Positions 16,530 through 25,925 of a stretch of DNA of 64,000 nucleotides are shown in pieces. The position numbers and the translations under genes are program-made. The stretch is taken from contig NC_011981.1 in NCBI RefSeq assembly GCF_000016285.1, positions 496,001 to 560,000 on the forward strand. Reading direction: 5' to 3'. This DNA is from Allorhizobium ampelinum S4 (GTDB lineage Bacteria; Pseudomonadota; Alphaproteobacteria; Rhizobiales; Rhizobiaceae). The number at the start of each line of letters is the position of its first letter. Positions within the stretch are counted from its first letter, which is position 1. The notes beneath the pieces were generated by a model. That model did not search any database. It was not told the origin of the DNA and saw only the letters and a program-made list of their open reading frames with translations.

Positions 16530-16543
16530 ATAAGATATCTTAT
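16530..16543. repeat. 14-bp perfect palindrome
   Basis: ATAAGATATCTTAT is fully self-complementary and lies in the low-GC stretch (16360-16576) between the DUF4394 gene and the IS30 remnant. No gene in that stretch is recognised. It may be an old operator or an insertion hot spot. Confidence 0.4.
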
Positions 16544-16576
16544 CAATATTTACGACTTTAAGGGGTGGGCTCAAGG

Positions 16577-17419
16577 ATGAAGTGCGACTTGCAATAGATA
16601 ACAAAGGTTTATCGTTTGCAAGGAAAGCGCAATGAAACGCACCTACTCCCATCCGGATCATGCATGGTTGGTCGCCCCAGCAGATCGCCGGTCGCATGCG
16701 GCTGGAACAGCATCCGATCTTTGTCAGCCACGAGACAATTTACAAGTTCGCATACTCGGCCGACGGTCATGCCATCAAGCTGTGGCGTCACCTGCCGGAG
16801 CATCGAGCTAAGCAACGACCACAACATGCAAGACGTAAGCATGGTCAAAGGTTTGGCCCGGAACTCAACATTCTGCATCGTCCGAATGTCGTTGCTGAAC
16901 GCAAGCAGTTCGGGCATTGGGAATGCGATCTGATTCAGTTCCGGAAGAAGTACGGCAAGGCCAACGTGACATCGCTTGTTGAGCGGGTGAGCCGCTTCAC
17001 GATCTTGTTGCGCAACAATGATCGCCAGTCCCGCCCGGTCATGGATGGCATCATCCAGGCGCTGATGAGCCTCCCTCACCTCGCCCGCCGATCGTTGACA
17101 TTCGACCGAGGCACCGAATTCACTGACTGGCCGTACCTTCAGGCAGGCATAGGCACGCAAACATGGTTTTGTGACCCACAATCGCCCTGGCAGAAAGGAA
17201 CGGTCGAAAATACAAATAGGCGAGCGCGGAAATGGCTTTCCAGGGACGTCGATCCCTTGTCCGTAGCCGCCGCCGATCTGATGGAGATCTGCAATCGGCT
17301 CAATCAGACACCGCGTAAATGCCTCGGCTACCGAACGCCGGCTGAGGTCTTCCGCAAGAAACTGCTCGCGCAGATGCGACATGCCAGGTAGCTTGAAAGC
17401 CGCGCAGGTCGCGCTTCAG
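16577..17419 (+). mobile_element. internally deleted IS30-family element
   Basis: The left end ATGAAGTGCGACTTGC (16577-16592) and right end GCAGGTCGCGCTTCAG (17404-17419) are inverted repeats matching at 13 of 16 positions. They enclose 843 bp, shorter than the usual 1.0-1.2 kb of IS30 elements. The missing part is the N-terminal half of the transposase gene. Confidence 0.75.
16632..17391 (+). pseudogene. IS30-family transposase, internal deletion and frameshift
   Basis: The start MKRTYSHPDH (from the ATG at 16632) is the usual IS30 beginning. It then joins, in another frame, to GWSPQQIAGRMRLEQHP, so the helix-turn-helix region between is lost. The rest (from 16660) is a nearly complete catalytic domain: HWECDLIQF (first Asp), LTFDRGTEFTDW (second Asp) and QKGTVENTNRRARKWLSR (Glu). 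It ends LGYRTPAEVF as expected. Without the N-terminal DNA-binding part it should not transpose by itself. Confidence 0.85.
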
Positions 17420-17467
17420 CGTGAACTCACAACTGTTAAAATTGCATAAACCGAATCGGAGGCTCCA

Positions 17468-17671
17468 TTGGATACCGTTACCATTGAAACACGTGCAGAC
17501 TTTGCAAATTGGGCGATAGAACGGGCGCGTGCCATTGTCGCTGAACAAGGGGGACATCTCGCACTCGCTGCTCGTGATATGGACGAGGCACAGATCGGCG
17601 TTGCGGGGAATGCAATGGGTCAAGCGATTGTTGATGCACTCCTCGAAGTGTTCGATGGCTTAAGTACATAA
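17468..17671 (+). CDS. small hypothetical protein (67 aa)
   Basis: The frame begins with TTG at 17468, with GGAGG 5 nt upstream, which supports this start. The product (DTVTIETRADFANWAIERAR, then IVAEQGGHLALAARDMDEAQ) is a soluble, mostly helical small protein with no motif I recognise. It lies just outside the IS30 right end. Moderate evidence only. Confidence 0.4.
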   Translation: MDTVTIETRADFANWAIERARAIVAEQGGHLALAARDMDEAQIGVAGNAMGQAIVDALLEVFDGLST

Positions 17672-17929
17672 TAAGACCTGCAATGATAACAGAATTTAGA
17701 CGCGCCGAAGTGGTTGTCATGTCTATCTGAGTGTCCGCTATGGCGTTTAACACCCCCATCGGCACCGAGCGTTGACCGCGATTATAAAAAAAGCAAATTG
17801 AACATGCAAAATGGCCCAAGCCGACGATTTATCCGCTTCTTGAGACCGATAATCATCATTCAATAGATCGCCAAGGCAGCAGCAGTTCCTAAAGTGAACG
17901 CCACACTGTCTTCAGAAGTCGAAGGCCAG

Positions 17930-18610
17930 TCAAGTCTGGAACCGGGAATCCAGCCACAGAGCAAATCCGCCTTTGAATGCATTGGCGTTATCGCCGTGAC
18001 GGGCATTGGTCGGAAGCGTTTTTAACTTAGTGACATTGCCGCCGCCGATGACAACATAGTCCGGCTCCAGTGCCGCGCTGAGTTGCTCTACAGCCCTCAA
18101 CACATGTTTCTCCCATTTCCTGTGCCCGCGCTCTTTCAGGCTCGCTTGGCCGAGATAGTCCTCATAGCTGCGGCCTTTTCGATAGGGAAGATGCGCCAGT
18201 TCCATGGGTTGGGTGACGTAGTTGACGATCATGGCCGCTCCCAGGCCGGTGCCAAGGCCGAGAAACAGCATACGTCCGCCATCATAGCTTCCCATAGCCT
18301 GCATCAGAGCATCGTTGACAATGCGCACGGGCTTGCCGAACCGCTTTGCGAAATCGAAACCTGTCCATCCAGCGGCTAAGTTATGCGGCTCCGTCAAAAT
18401 ACGATTGTGAACAACCGGACCCGGATAACCAATGGCGATAACGTCATAATCCATGCCTGACGCAAGTGTCTCGACTGCCTCGGCCATTGCGGCCGCATCC
18501 ATTTCAGGACCCGAGACAGCCTTGCTTTCCACGCCGTCAACACTGTTCATGATTTTCACATGCGACCCGCCGACATCAACGGCAAGCACGATCTGTGGCT
18601 TCTCATCCAT
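17930..18610 (-). CDS. ROK-family sugar kinase (polyphosphate glucokinase-like)
   Basis: The 226-residue protein begins IVLAVDVGGSHVKI, a ROK phosphate loop. It has GYPGPVVHNRI, then VNDALMQAMGSYDGG (catalytic Asp), then MLFLGLGTGLGAA. The short length and these motifs fit polyphosphate/ATP-glucomannokinase-type enzymes, which phosphorylate glucose. It closes the operon that also holds a glucoamylase and the first two pentose-phosphate dehydrogenases, so glucose made outside or inside the cell can be turned into glucose-6-phosphate and oxidised. The phosphate donor cannot be decided from sequence. Confidence 0.8.
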   Translation of the reverse strand: MDEKPQIVLAVDVGGSHVKIMNSVDGVESKAVSGPEMDAAAMAEAVETLASGMDYDVIAIGYPGPVVHNRILTEPHNLAAGWTGFDFAKRFGKPVRIVNDALMQAMGSYDGGRMLFLGLGTGLGAAMIVNYVTQPMELAHLPYRKGRSYEDYLGQASLKERGHRKWEKHVLRAVEQLSAALEPDYVVIGGGNVTKLKTLPTNARHGDNANAFKGGFALWLDSRFQT

Positions 18611-18621
18611 AGATGTCTTCC

Positions 18622-19998
18622 TTATGGTTGCGGATCGACCCAGCCACCGGGAGGGGCGAAATCTTTCATGGCATCCGCAGGCCCCCAGGTGCCAGGCAGA
18701 TAGACGTCTGGCTGTTCCCTCAGATCAAGCACAGGATCCACCACGCGCCAGGCCAGCTCAGCCGCGTCCTGCCGGGTGAAGAGCTGGCGCCTGCCGTTCA
18801 GGGCATCGCCGATCAACCGCTCGTAGGGCATCATGTCGTCGGTCGTATCATCAAGCGCACCAAGTTCGACACATTCACCGACCATCCCCTCGCCCGGCGC
18901 TTTACGGCGCGTACCGATGCCGATTGCCACCTGCGGTCCAACACGGAACCGCAAATAATTGGCTTCGGCTGCGGTAACTTCGTCGAAAAGAGCAACGGGC
19001 GGGCGGCGAAACCGCACGACAACTTCTGTCGCACGGACCGGCAGGTGCTTGCCGGCTCTGATAAAAAAGGGCACATCCTTCCATCGCCACGTATCCACGA
19101 ACAGGCGCACGGCGGCAAATGTCTCGACAGGTGAGCCGGGCGCAACACCCGGTTCGTCGTGATAGCCCTGGAACTGTCCCCTGACGAGGTCATGCGTCGA
19201 GAGCGGGCGAATGGCCCGGAGAACCTGGACCTTTTCGTCACTAAGTTCATCAGAACCGTTGTTGACAGGCGGTTCAATCGTCAACAGCAGGAGAATATTG
19301 ATCAGGTGGTTCTGGATGACGTCACGAATGCATCCAACCTCGTCATAGAACTTGCCACGGCCAGCAATTCCAAAATCCTCAGCCATGGTGATCTGCACGC
19401 TTTCGACGTGGGTGCGGTTCCACACCGGTTCCAGAAAAGCGTTGGCAAAGCGGAAATAGATCAAGTTCTGCACCGCTTCCTTGCCCAGGAAATGGTCGAT
19501 GCGGAACACCGCGTCCTCCTCGAACACGGAGTGCAAGACACTATCGAGTGCCTGGGCGGAGGCAAGATCCCGCCCGAAGGGCTTTTCCACCATCAGCCGG
19601 GCGTTCTCAGCAAGGCCAGCCGCCTTCGATGCCTTGATGACTGTCTCGAAAAGCGAAGGCGGGATGGCCAGATAGTAAAGCGGGTGCGTTGCGGGGCCAA
19701 GCGCCTCGCGCAGCCGATCGAAGGTGGCCGGGCTTTTGTAATCGCCACTGACATAGCGCAGCAATCCCTTCAGCCTGGCAAAAACGGCCTCGTCAACCGT
19801 GCCGAACTGCTTGCTGATGCCATCGTGAGCGCGGGCTGCCAGGCGGTCAATATCCCAGTCGTCGAGCGCCACACCGATGACAGGCTCGTTCAACTGGCCT
19901 CGCCTCACCATCTGGTAAAGTGACGGGAGGATCATCTTATAGGCGAGATCACCGGTCACGCCGAACACGACGAGTGCATCGGATCTGCCTTGCATCAT
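18622..19998 (-). CDS. zwf: glucose-6-phosphate dehydrogenase
   Basis: The 458-residue protein has the nucleotide-binding start [33 protein letters not shown], and the substrate signature [14 protein letters not shown]. It oxidises glucose-6-phosphate to 6-phosphogluconolactone with NADP+ and/or NAD+. The length is a little below the usual 480-500. The start ATGATG at 19998 overlaps the stop of the upstream gnd gene, so the two are coupled. The ROK kinase gene follows after 11 bp. This may be a second zwf copy, since rhizobia usually carry one with pgl and edd elsewhere. Confidence 0.93.
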   Translation of the reverse strand: MMQGRSDALVVFGVTGDLAYKMILPSLYQMVRRGQLNEPVIGVALDDWDIDRLAARAHDGISKQFGTVDEAVFARLKGLLRYVSGDYKSPATFDRLREALGPATHPLYYLAIPPSLFETVIKASKAAGLAENARLMVEKPFGRDLASAQALDSVLHSVFEEDAVFRIDHFLGKEAVQNLIYFRFANAFLEPVWNRTHVESVQITMAEDFGIAGRGKFYDEVGCIRDVIQNHLINILLLLTIEPPVNNGSDELSDEKVQVLRAIRPLSTHDLVRGQFQGYHDEPGVAPGSPVETFAAVRLFVDTWRWKDVPFFIRAGKHLPVRATEVVVRFRRPPVALFDEVTAAEANYLRFRVGPQVAIGIGTRRKAPGEGMVGECVELGALDDTTDDMMPYERLIGDALNGRRQLFTRQDAAELAWRVVDPVLDLREQPDVYLPGTWGPADAMKDFAPPGGWVDPQP

Positions 19999-21008
19999 GA
20001 CGTGCTCTCCGGCTTCTCCACATGACCGCCAAAGGCGTGCCGCATGGCCGAGAGCAGCTTGTTGGCAAACTCATCGTTGTCGCGCGAGGTGAAGCGTCCG
20101 AACAAGGCAGAAGACAGGACCGGAGCCGGTACTCCAGTCTCGACCGCCGCCTGCAATGTCCAACGGCCTTCGCCTGAATCCGACACGCGACCACCATAGT
20201 TTGACAATTGCGGATCCTGCTTCAACGCGGATGCCGTGAGATCAAGCAACCAGGAGCCAATGACACTGCCATGGCGCCAGACTTCTGTCACAGCCACCAG
20301 ATCAAGATTGAAACGGTAGTATTGCGGATCCCGCAATGGCGCGGTTTCGGCATCGGCGTCACGCGCCTCGCTGCCTGCATCAGCAGCCTTCAGGATGTTC
20401 AGCCCTTCGGCATAGGCGGCCATGATTCCATATTCGATACCATTATGCACCATCTTGACGAAGTGACCGGCACCGGGCGGACCGCAGTGCAGGTAGCCTT
20501 CCGTTCCCGCGTCGGCCGTGCCGCCCGTGGCCCCTGCGCCGTCTTTTCCGGGAGCAAGCGCCGCAAAGATGGGGTCGAGATGCTGCGCGGCTTTCTTCTC
20601 ACCGCCGATCATCAGGCTATAGCCACGATCGATCCCCCAGACCCCGCCACTGGTCCCGACGTCAACGAAGGAAATACCTTGAGAACCAAGCTCAGTTCCG
20701 AGATCGACCGCGTCGCGGTAATAGGAGTTTCCGCCATCGATCAGAATATCGCCGCTCGTCATTTCGCCAGCCAGGTCGCGGGCTACCTTTCCCGTGATAG
20801 CGGCTGGCAGCATCAGCCAGACAGCACGGGGCGTCGCCAATTTGGCGAGAAAATCGGCGTAGCTCGCCGCGCCGACAGCGCCTTCGGCCTCAAGAGAAGC
20901 AACGTTTTGCGGATTGACGTCATAGACAACGCATTCATGCCCCGCCTTTATCAGACGCCGCACCATGTTCGCGCCCATACGACCGAGGCCGACCATTCCC
21001 AATTGCAT
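19995..21008 (-). CDS. gnd: 6-phosphogluconate dehydrogenase (short, GndA/YqeC type)
   Basis: The 337-residue protein starts [19 protein letters not shown] (Rossmann GxGxxG) and has [11 protein letters not shown] and [14 protein letters not shown], the catalytic signature. The short form (about 300-340 residues, not 470) is usually NAD-preferring. I choose the ATG at 21008, with GGAG 6 nt upstream; the longer frame would need a TTG at 21023. It decarboxylates 6-phosphogluconate to ribulose-5-phosphate. It lies between the glucoamylase and zwf genes in one operon. Confidence 0.9.
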   Translation of the reverse strand: MQLGMVGLGRMGANMVRRLIKAGHECVVYDVNPQNVASLEAEGAVGAASYADFLAKLATPRAVWLMLPAAITGKVARDLAGEMTSGDILIDGGNSYYRDAVDLGTELGSQGISFVDVGTSGGVWGIDRGYSLMIGGEKKAAQHLDPIFAALAPGKDGAGATGGTADAGTEGYLHCGPPGAGHFVKMVHNGIEYGIMAAYAEGLNILKAADAGSEARDADAETAPLRDPQYYRFNLDLVAVTEVWRHGSVIGSWLLDLTASALKQDPQLSNYGGRVSDSGEGRWTLQAAVETGVPAPVLSSALFGRFTSRDNDEFANKLLSAMRHAFGGHVEKPESTS

Positions 21009-21026
21009 GTCTATCTCCGTCAAACG

Positions 21027-23432
21027 TTAAGCTATGATCTGAACTTTGAAATTGGCATTTTCCCAGAGATCCGCCTCCTCCCAGAAGAAGGTGAACACCA
21101 GTTCCTGGCCGATCGCGCCGTCCGCCAGGTCGATATCGACAACATGGGTCCCGAGACCGGTTTCGCGTGTCCTGGTGTCCGCCACCTCGTGCCAGCCCGT
21201 GGCGCTCCAATGCACCATGGCCGATGCGTCCAGTTCCAGCCGCAATGTCTTGCCGTGGGGTATGGTGGAAATCTGATTGTTGAAACGCCAGATGCGCAGG
21301 GTTGATGGCGTCTGATCTTTTACATAGCGCTCAACGGTCTGCGGCGGCATGTCAAAAACCGTGCCATCGTTCAGCGAACGCAACAGCTTGATGTATTCCG
21401 CATGCGCCCAGACGAGTGGCATGGCACTGCCTGACGGGCGGCCCAGGAACAACTCGCGTTCGGGGAGATCGGCTCCGTCCCAGCTCTGTTCGGGAAGAAG
21501 ACCCTCTGTCCCAGCCGAAGCCTCAAGCGTCTCCAGAAGCCGTTCGGCCACGTCGCGATGTCCAGCCGCCAGCTCGTAATGCGCGCGCTCTCCCGCCAGC
21601 AATGGCCACGGACGCCCCTGCCCGATGCCATCGAACGGGCTGCCATCAGGATGTTCGCCATAGCCGTCACCCGTGTAGCGATACCAGAGCGGACCTTGCG
21701 GCAGATCGATCTTCAATTGATGGTCGATAACCTTTATCGTGTCGAGTATCCTCGGATCATCAGCGGCCCGCAACCCAAAGCGAACAAGCGCCAGGGCGTC
21801 TGGGCTGATAACGTCACGGGTCGGCAATATCGACGTATCGGCTGCCCGGTTGCGGATAATGGTCTGTCCTTGGCTGCCCGTCGCCACGTCAGTGACATCG
21901 AGACCCCCGATACGGACATAATAGCCTCCCACGCCGACGGCATCGCAAAGGGTGGAATCGCTGGTATAAGTCCAGTTTTCAATCTGCTCATTCCAGCAGT
22001 CGGCGGTTTCGCGCAAATGCTGGGCCACATCAGGCTCTCCAACACGGTCCAGAATGTCTGCGCCGGCCAGCAATGCGGCGATCTCGACGGCCAGGGTGAA
22101 CGGGCTATAACCGCCATCTTCTTCCCAGCGGTCCTGGCTGGTGGCAGGCCCATTTGCGATGATGTAGCCAGCCGCCTTGCGGATCATCGGAAGGAATCGG
22201 GTCAGCAGCGTTTCCGGCAGATGTCCATTTCGATACAGGAGATCGGCCAGCAGAATAGGAAAAGCGCATTCATCCATCTGCACCCCGAGCCAATAGGGCT
22301 TGCCATCCAGCCAGAGATTCTGCGGCCAACGACCGGACGCCAACTGAACCTCGCGCAGATATTCCAGGATTTCGATTGCTTCCTTCCAGTCGCCAGCAGC
22401 CAGAAAGCCGCCCGCGCTTTCCACGAGATCGCGAGGCCAGACAAGGTGATAGCCACCCAGATCATCATCCCCCTTGCTCGCCCCCCAAGGAATGGACAGG
22501 CTGGCAACAACGGCACCACGCCGATCAGCAGCGCGATGGGCTGCAAGCACGGCAGTCGAGACGCGGTACATATTGATGGGCTTTGCGGTCTCGCGGTCCA
22601 GATCGTAGAGGCCCTTTTGCCAGCCGCGCCAGTTCGCGCAATACATGCCGAATGCGGCCTCGAACCCATCGCGCAGACTGGCGAGTGCCTTTGCGCCCGC
22701 TTCCGTTTCCGACTGGCCAAAGCTAAGGGCCAGAATTGCGGTGTTGGCACTTTCCGTGAACGGGATTTGCCCCGTCAGCGCGGTATTGCCATCGTCGGCA
22801 CGCTGATATTGGGGATCGAGACTGCCGTTTTGCAGCAATTGGGTATAGCCATCGGACTGCCCGGCAAAGCCAGCAGATCGCTCGGCCCAAGGAAGTGATG
22901 ATCCAAGCGCAAGATAGCGTGATCGGCCGCTTGCGAAAAGAAGCGTGGTATCATCCTGCTCACCGATCCATGCGGAATTATCCATCCCGGCGTTGACAAG
23001 ATGAGGCGCAAGCAGCGCATAGACCTTGTAATCGGATATGTTACCGACCAAAGGCATGAACGTGATGCGCTGGAGAACGGTTGCGCGAGCAGGATCGGAA
23101 ATGATCTGCTTTTCGATCCGGTAGCGGCCATCTCGTGACATGTTGACGACATGAAACGCCAGTACGCCGCTTTCGACCTGATGGGTCGTTGTGGTGCAAT
23201 CGCGCTTTTCCTCGGAAAAATATCCTTCAGGACCAATAACGAGCAACCCAAGATCTCGAATACAGGCGCTGTCCACTCTGGGATAATAGACCTCATTCAG
23301 CACCCCATGGCTCAACGTGAACCAGACGGGAGACCGGGCGGAAAGCGCAGTACCCAAACCACTCTTTGCGCTCGACGTCCAACGCGCTTGAATTCCTGGA
23401 TTGCCGGGAGCAAAATCGACGAGGGTGGTCAA
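21027..23432 (-). CDS. glycoside hydrolase family 15 glucoamylase/glucodextranase
   Basis: The 801-residue protein has an N-terminal super-beta-sandwich region (GVLNEVYYPRVDSACIRDLG). The GH15 (alpha/alpha)6 barrel follows, with YHLVWPRDLVESAGGFLAAG and WEEDGGYSP. The general-base Glu region is GLLPEQSWDGADLP. It releases glucose from alpha-glucans or dextrin. No classical signal peptide is seen, so it may act in the cytoplasm. The start is TTG at 23432, supported by AAGGGA 7 nt upstream. It is the first gene of the operon with gnd, zwf and the ROK kinase, which would take the released glucose into the pentose-phosphate route. Confidence 0.9.
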   Translation of the reverse strand: MTTLVDFAPGNPGIQARWTSSAKSGLGTALSARSPVWFTLSHGVLNEVYYPRVDSACIRDLGLLVIGPEGYFSEEKRDCTTTTHQVESGVLAFHVVNMSRDGRYRIEKQIISDPARATVLQRITFMPLVGNISDYKVYALLAPHLVNAGMDNSAWIGEQDDTTLLFASGRSRYLALGSSLPWAERSAGFAGQSDGYTQLLQNGSLDPQYQRADDGNTALTGQIPFTESANTAILALSFGQSETEAGAKALASLRDGFEAAFGMYCANWRGWQKGLYDLDRETAKPINMYRVSTAVLAAHRAADRRGAVVASLSIPWGASKGDDDLGGYHLVWPRDLVESAGGFLAAGDWKEAIEILEYLREVQLASGRWPQNLWLDGKPYWLGVQMDECAFPILLADLLYRNGHLPETLLTRFLPMIRKAAGYIIANGPATSQDRWEEDGGYSPFTLAVEIAALLAGADILDRVGEPDVAQHLRETADCWNEQIENWTYTSDSTLCDAVGVGGYYVRIGGLDVTDVATGSQGQTIIRNRAADTSILPTRDVISPDALALVRFGLRAADDPRILDTIKVIDHQLKIDLPQGPLWYRYTGDGYGEHPDGSPFDGIGQGRPWPLLAGERAHYELAAGHRDVAERLLETLEASAGTEGLLPEQSWDGADLPERELFLGRPSGSAMPLVWAHAEYIKLLRSLNDGTVFDMPPQTVERYVKDQTPSTLRIWRFNNQISTIPHGKTLRLELDASAMVHWSATGWHEVADTRTRETGLGTHVVDIDLADGAIGQELVFTFFWEEADLWENANFKVQIIA

Positions 23433-23621
23433 CTGCGTTTCCCTTGCTATGCAAGCCCGATAACGACTTATCGGCTCTCAAACATGTTGGACAGTGATCC
23501 AGAATACATAAGGCCGTTTTGTGATTTGGTAGTGCAAATAGTCGTGATTGTTATGAAATCGCTCGAAACAGCATTCCGGTTGCCGCGGCTTACGTAAGTG
23601 CGACTTTCTTGGGCGCGATTT

Positions 23622-25025
23622 TCAGAAGAAGGTACCAGCCATTTGGGGAGAACCCTCCAGGGCGTGGCCCATGAATTCCAGCGCACCCTTGAGGGTCTCC
23701 CGGCGTATGGGGCCGCCGAGGCAAACCCGAACGGCTTCCTCGGCCACGCCATCGACAGTGAAGGCATCACTTGCGACGACGCCAATGCCGGATGCCCGCA
23801 TGTGCGTGCCGAAGGTTGAGCGCGTCCATCCATTCGTCAAGGGTAGCCAGATGTTGAAGCTGATGGGGTCGCTTTGATAGCTGCCCGCCGGTAGCACTTC
23901 GGCAACGAGCGCCTGGCGTGCGGCGGCCTCGGTGCGGATAAAGCGCAGGATACTGTCGGCTGTGCCATCCTCGATCCAGCGGGTGGCAAGAGCGGCTGAA
24001 AGCGGCGAGGCCATGACGCTTGCCGCCCGCATGGCGCTGGCAAAGGGCCACGCTGCCTTGGTGTCGGGAACGACAACATAGGCAAGCCGCAGGCCCGCAC
24101 CGATGCATTTCGCCAATCCGCCAATATGCCAGGTGAGATCCGGCGCCATCGCGGCAAGCGGTGCCGGGCTATGAAGCGGGATGAACCCATAGGCATCATC
24201 CTCGACGATTGGAACATGATATTTGCGGGCAACCGCGCAAATTTCCTCCCGTCGCTTTTCGGGTATGGTGAGGGTCATCGGGTTCTGAAGCGTCGGATTG
24301 AGATACAGCGCCTTTGGCTTGGCGGTTTCACAGATTTCGGCGAATGCGCCGGGGATAATGCCGTCCGCATCCATCGGCAGGCCTGTCAGATTGAGGCGGA
24401 GCTGGGCTGCAATCGAGCGCATGCCGGGATAGGTGATATTCTCGGAGAGCACCATTTCGCCCGGTTTTGCCAGAAGCCCGAAAATCGCCAGAAGGGCCGG
24501 ATGGGCGCCGGGTGTCACGAAGATACGCTCCTGGGAAGGAACAAGGCCACGGCGACTGAGCCATGATGCGGCGGCCTCCTTGTCCATGCCAGCTCCGCCG
24601 AATCCCTGATAGCGCAGGAGCGGGATCATATTGGTCGCGACGGCGGACAGCCCCTCCTGCATGCGCGCCAGAAGATCTGGATCATCAGGCTCCGGCGGCA
24701 TATTCATCGAAAAATCGACCACCGACATGCGTCGGGCATCCAGTGCTGCCTCCGATACGAAGCCGCGCCGTTCCTTTTCAGGACCGCCAGTCACGAAGGT
24801 TCCGCGCCCGACATGGGTCGCCACAAGTCCACGCTTTTGCGCCTCGACATAACCGCGCGCAACAGTCGTAAAATCGATGGCCAGCCGTTTGGCAAGGTCT
24901 CTTTGCGGCGGCAACCTGTCGCCCACCAGAAGCCTGCCGCTTTTCAAATCCATCTCGATAACGTCGGCGATCGCCAGATAACGCGGGCCGTCGCTGCGGG
25001 AAAGGTCGGGAGTCCAGGTTTTCAT
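23622..25025 (-). CDS. MocR-type regulator (GntR helix-turn-helix plus aminotransferase domain)
   Basis: The 467-residue protein has an N-terminal winged helix (LVGDRLPPQRDLAKRLAIDF, then TTVARGYVEAQKRGLV). It is fused to a fold-type I aminotransferase domain with LYLNPTLQNPMTLTIPEKRR, IVEDDAYGFI and the PLP lysine in GGLAKCIGAGLR. MocR proteins use PLP as a cofactor or sensor and bind direct repeats. It is divergent from the Nit cluster, and four ATTGACTG boxes lie in the shared region, so I infer that it controls the cluster and itself. Known Nit1C clusters are described with a different regulator type, so this pairing is notable. Confidence 0.88.
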   Translation of the reverse strand: MKTWTPDLSRSDGPRYLAIADVIEMDLKSGRLLVGDRLPPQRDLAKRLAIDFTTVARGYVEAQKRGLVATHVGRGTFVTGGPEKERRGFVSEAALDARRMSVVDFSMNMPPEPDDPDLLARMQEGLSAVATNMIPLLRYQGFGGAGMDKEAAASWLSRRGLVPSQERIFVTPGAHPALLAIFGLLAKPGEMVLSENITYPGMRSIAAQLRLNLTGLPMDADGIIPGAFAEICETAKPKALYLNPTLQNPMTLTIPEKRREEICAVARKYHVPIVEDDAYGFIPLHSPAPLAAMAPDLTWHIGGLAKCIGAGLRLAYVVVPDTKAAWPFASAMRAASVMASPLSAALATRWIEDGTADSILRFIRTEAAARQALVAEVLPAGSYQSDPISFNIWLPLTNGWTRSTFGTHMRASGIGVVASDAFTVDGVAEEAVRVCLGGPIRRETLKGALEFMGHALEGSPQMAGTFF

Positions 25026-25046
25026 GAGAACTCATCAATATTGAAC

Positions 25047-25255
25047 ATTGACTGTATATTGTTGCTTTCTTTGCCTGTCACTCTTGAAAATCGATTTTCA
25101 CCAAAAAGAAGCATTCACGCATCAGACAAGGCTCATTGATCGCACATTGACTGCACTCAAAGTTGCTCGTCATGCCTATGAGCACAGCACAAAATTGCCT
25201 TGATATTGGCACTACGTTTCGTTCTTCGCTTATATTGACTGTAATATTGACTGCA
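25047..25255. promoter_or_regulatory. four ATTGACTG boxes, probable MocR sites
   Basis: ATTGACTG occurs at 25047-25054, 25146-25153, 25234-25241 and 25246-25253, all in the same orientation. The last two form a tandem 12-bp repeat: ATATTGACTGTA at 25232-25243 and ATATTGACTGCA at 25244-25255. MocR regulators typically bind direct repeats. The tandem pair lies about 110 bp before the first Nit gene and the single box at 25047 lies 22 bp before the MocR start. Confidence 0.7.
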
Positions 25256-25363
25256 AATTTCTCGATTTTGATTTGATAATAGGCAAAACCTCATCTGGCA
25301 TAGGCTTTGCAATTGAATGGGAGTGGCCCGTCAGGTGGGCCGACCTCTAAACAGGAGCCATTC

Positions 25364-25846
25364 ATGCCCGCAATCACTGCACCGGCCCACGCTGATGGGG
25401 ACTTCTTCGTTGACTACGAAGAAAAAGTTTTTGAAGACATCCAGGCCAATGAAGGCGAAAAAGCCCTCATCACCTTCCACACCGTTGCTTTTGAAGGCTC
25501 TATCGGCCTCGTCAATCTGCTTCAGGCCAAACGCCTCAAGCGCAAGGGCTATGACACGTCCATATTGCTCTATGGTCCCGGCGTCACCCTGGGTATCCAG
25601 CGGGGCTTCCCCAAGCTCGGCTCGGAGGCTTTCCCGGGGCATTTGAACTTCAACAACCAGATCAAGGGTTTTCTGGAAGAAGGCGGCAAGGTTTATGCGT
25701 GCCGTTTTGCCCTCCAGGCGCTCTACGGCCATGGCGAGCCTGCGTTGATCCCCGGCATCACGCCCATCAGCCCGCTGGATGTGCTGGACCTGATGCTGAT
25801 CCACCGTCGTGCCGGGGCTGTCATTCTGGACACCTGGACGCTCTGA
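25364..25846 (+). CDS. MSMEG_0572-family protein of the Nit cluster
   Basis: The 160-residue protein contains [20 protein letters not shown], then [20 protein letters not shown] and [20 protein letters not shown]. It matches the MSMEG_0572 family found only in Nit6803-type clusters, and resembles the DsrE-like fold. The ATG at 25364 has AGGAG 7 nt upstream. It is the first gene of the cluster. Its biochemical role is not established; nearby genes suggest work on a nitrile or cyanide-derived substrate. A short hairpin separates it from the nitrilase. Confidence 0.85.
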   Translation: MPAITAPAHADGDFFVDYEEKVFEDIQANEGEKALITFHTVAFEGSIGLVNLLQAKRLKRKGYDTSILLYGPGVTLGIQRGFPKLGSEAFPGHLNFNNQIKGFLEEGGKVYACRFALQALYGHGEPALIPGITPISPLDVLDLMLIHRRAGAVILDTWTL

Positions 25847-25879
25847 CTTATCCCCGCGCTCTGATCAGCGCGCCCGGAA

Positions 25880-25897
25880 GGCGGGGCCAGCCCCGCC
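25880..25897 (+). terminator. intercistronic hairpin
   Basis: GGCGGGGC at 25880-25887 pairs with GCCCCGCC at 25890-25897 across a 2-nt loop, between the first two Nit genes. There is no T-run after it, so it may be a pause, a partial attenuator or an mRNA stabiliser. Confidence 0.5.
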
Positions 25898-25925
25898 TCC
25901 TTCACCCCAATCCAAGGAATTCGTC

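Noticed and set aside
20208..21305. 365-codon plus-strand frame opposite gnd
   Set aside because: Antisense shadow spanning the gnd and GH15 junction; no family features.
21558..22898. Long plus-strand frame (446 codons) opposite the glucoamylase gene
   Set aside because: It mirrors a clear GH15 gene, has no family motifs, and its composition is what antisense of a GC-rich gene gives.
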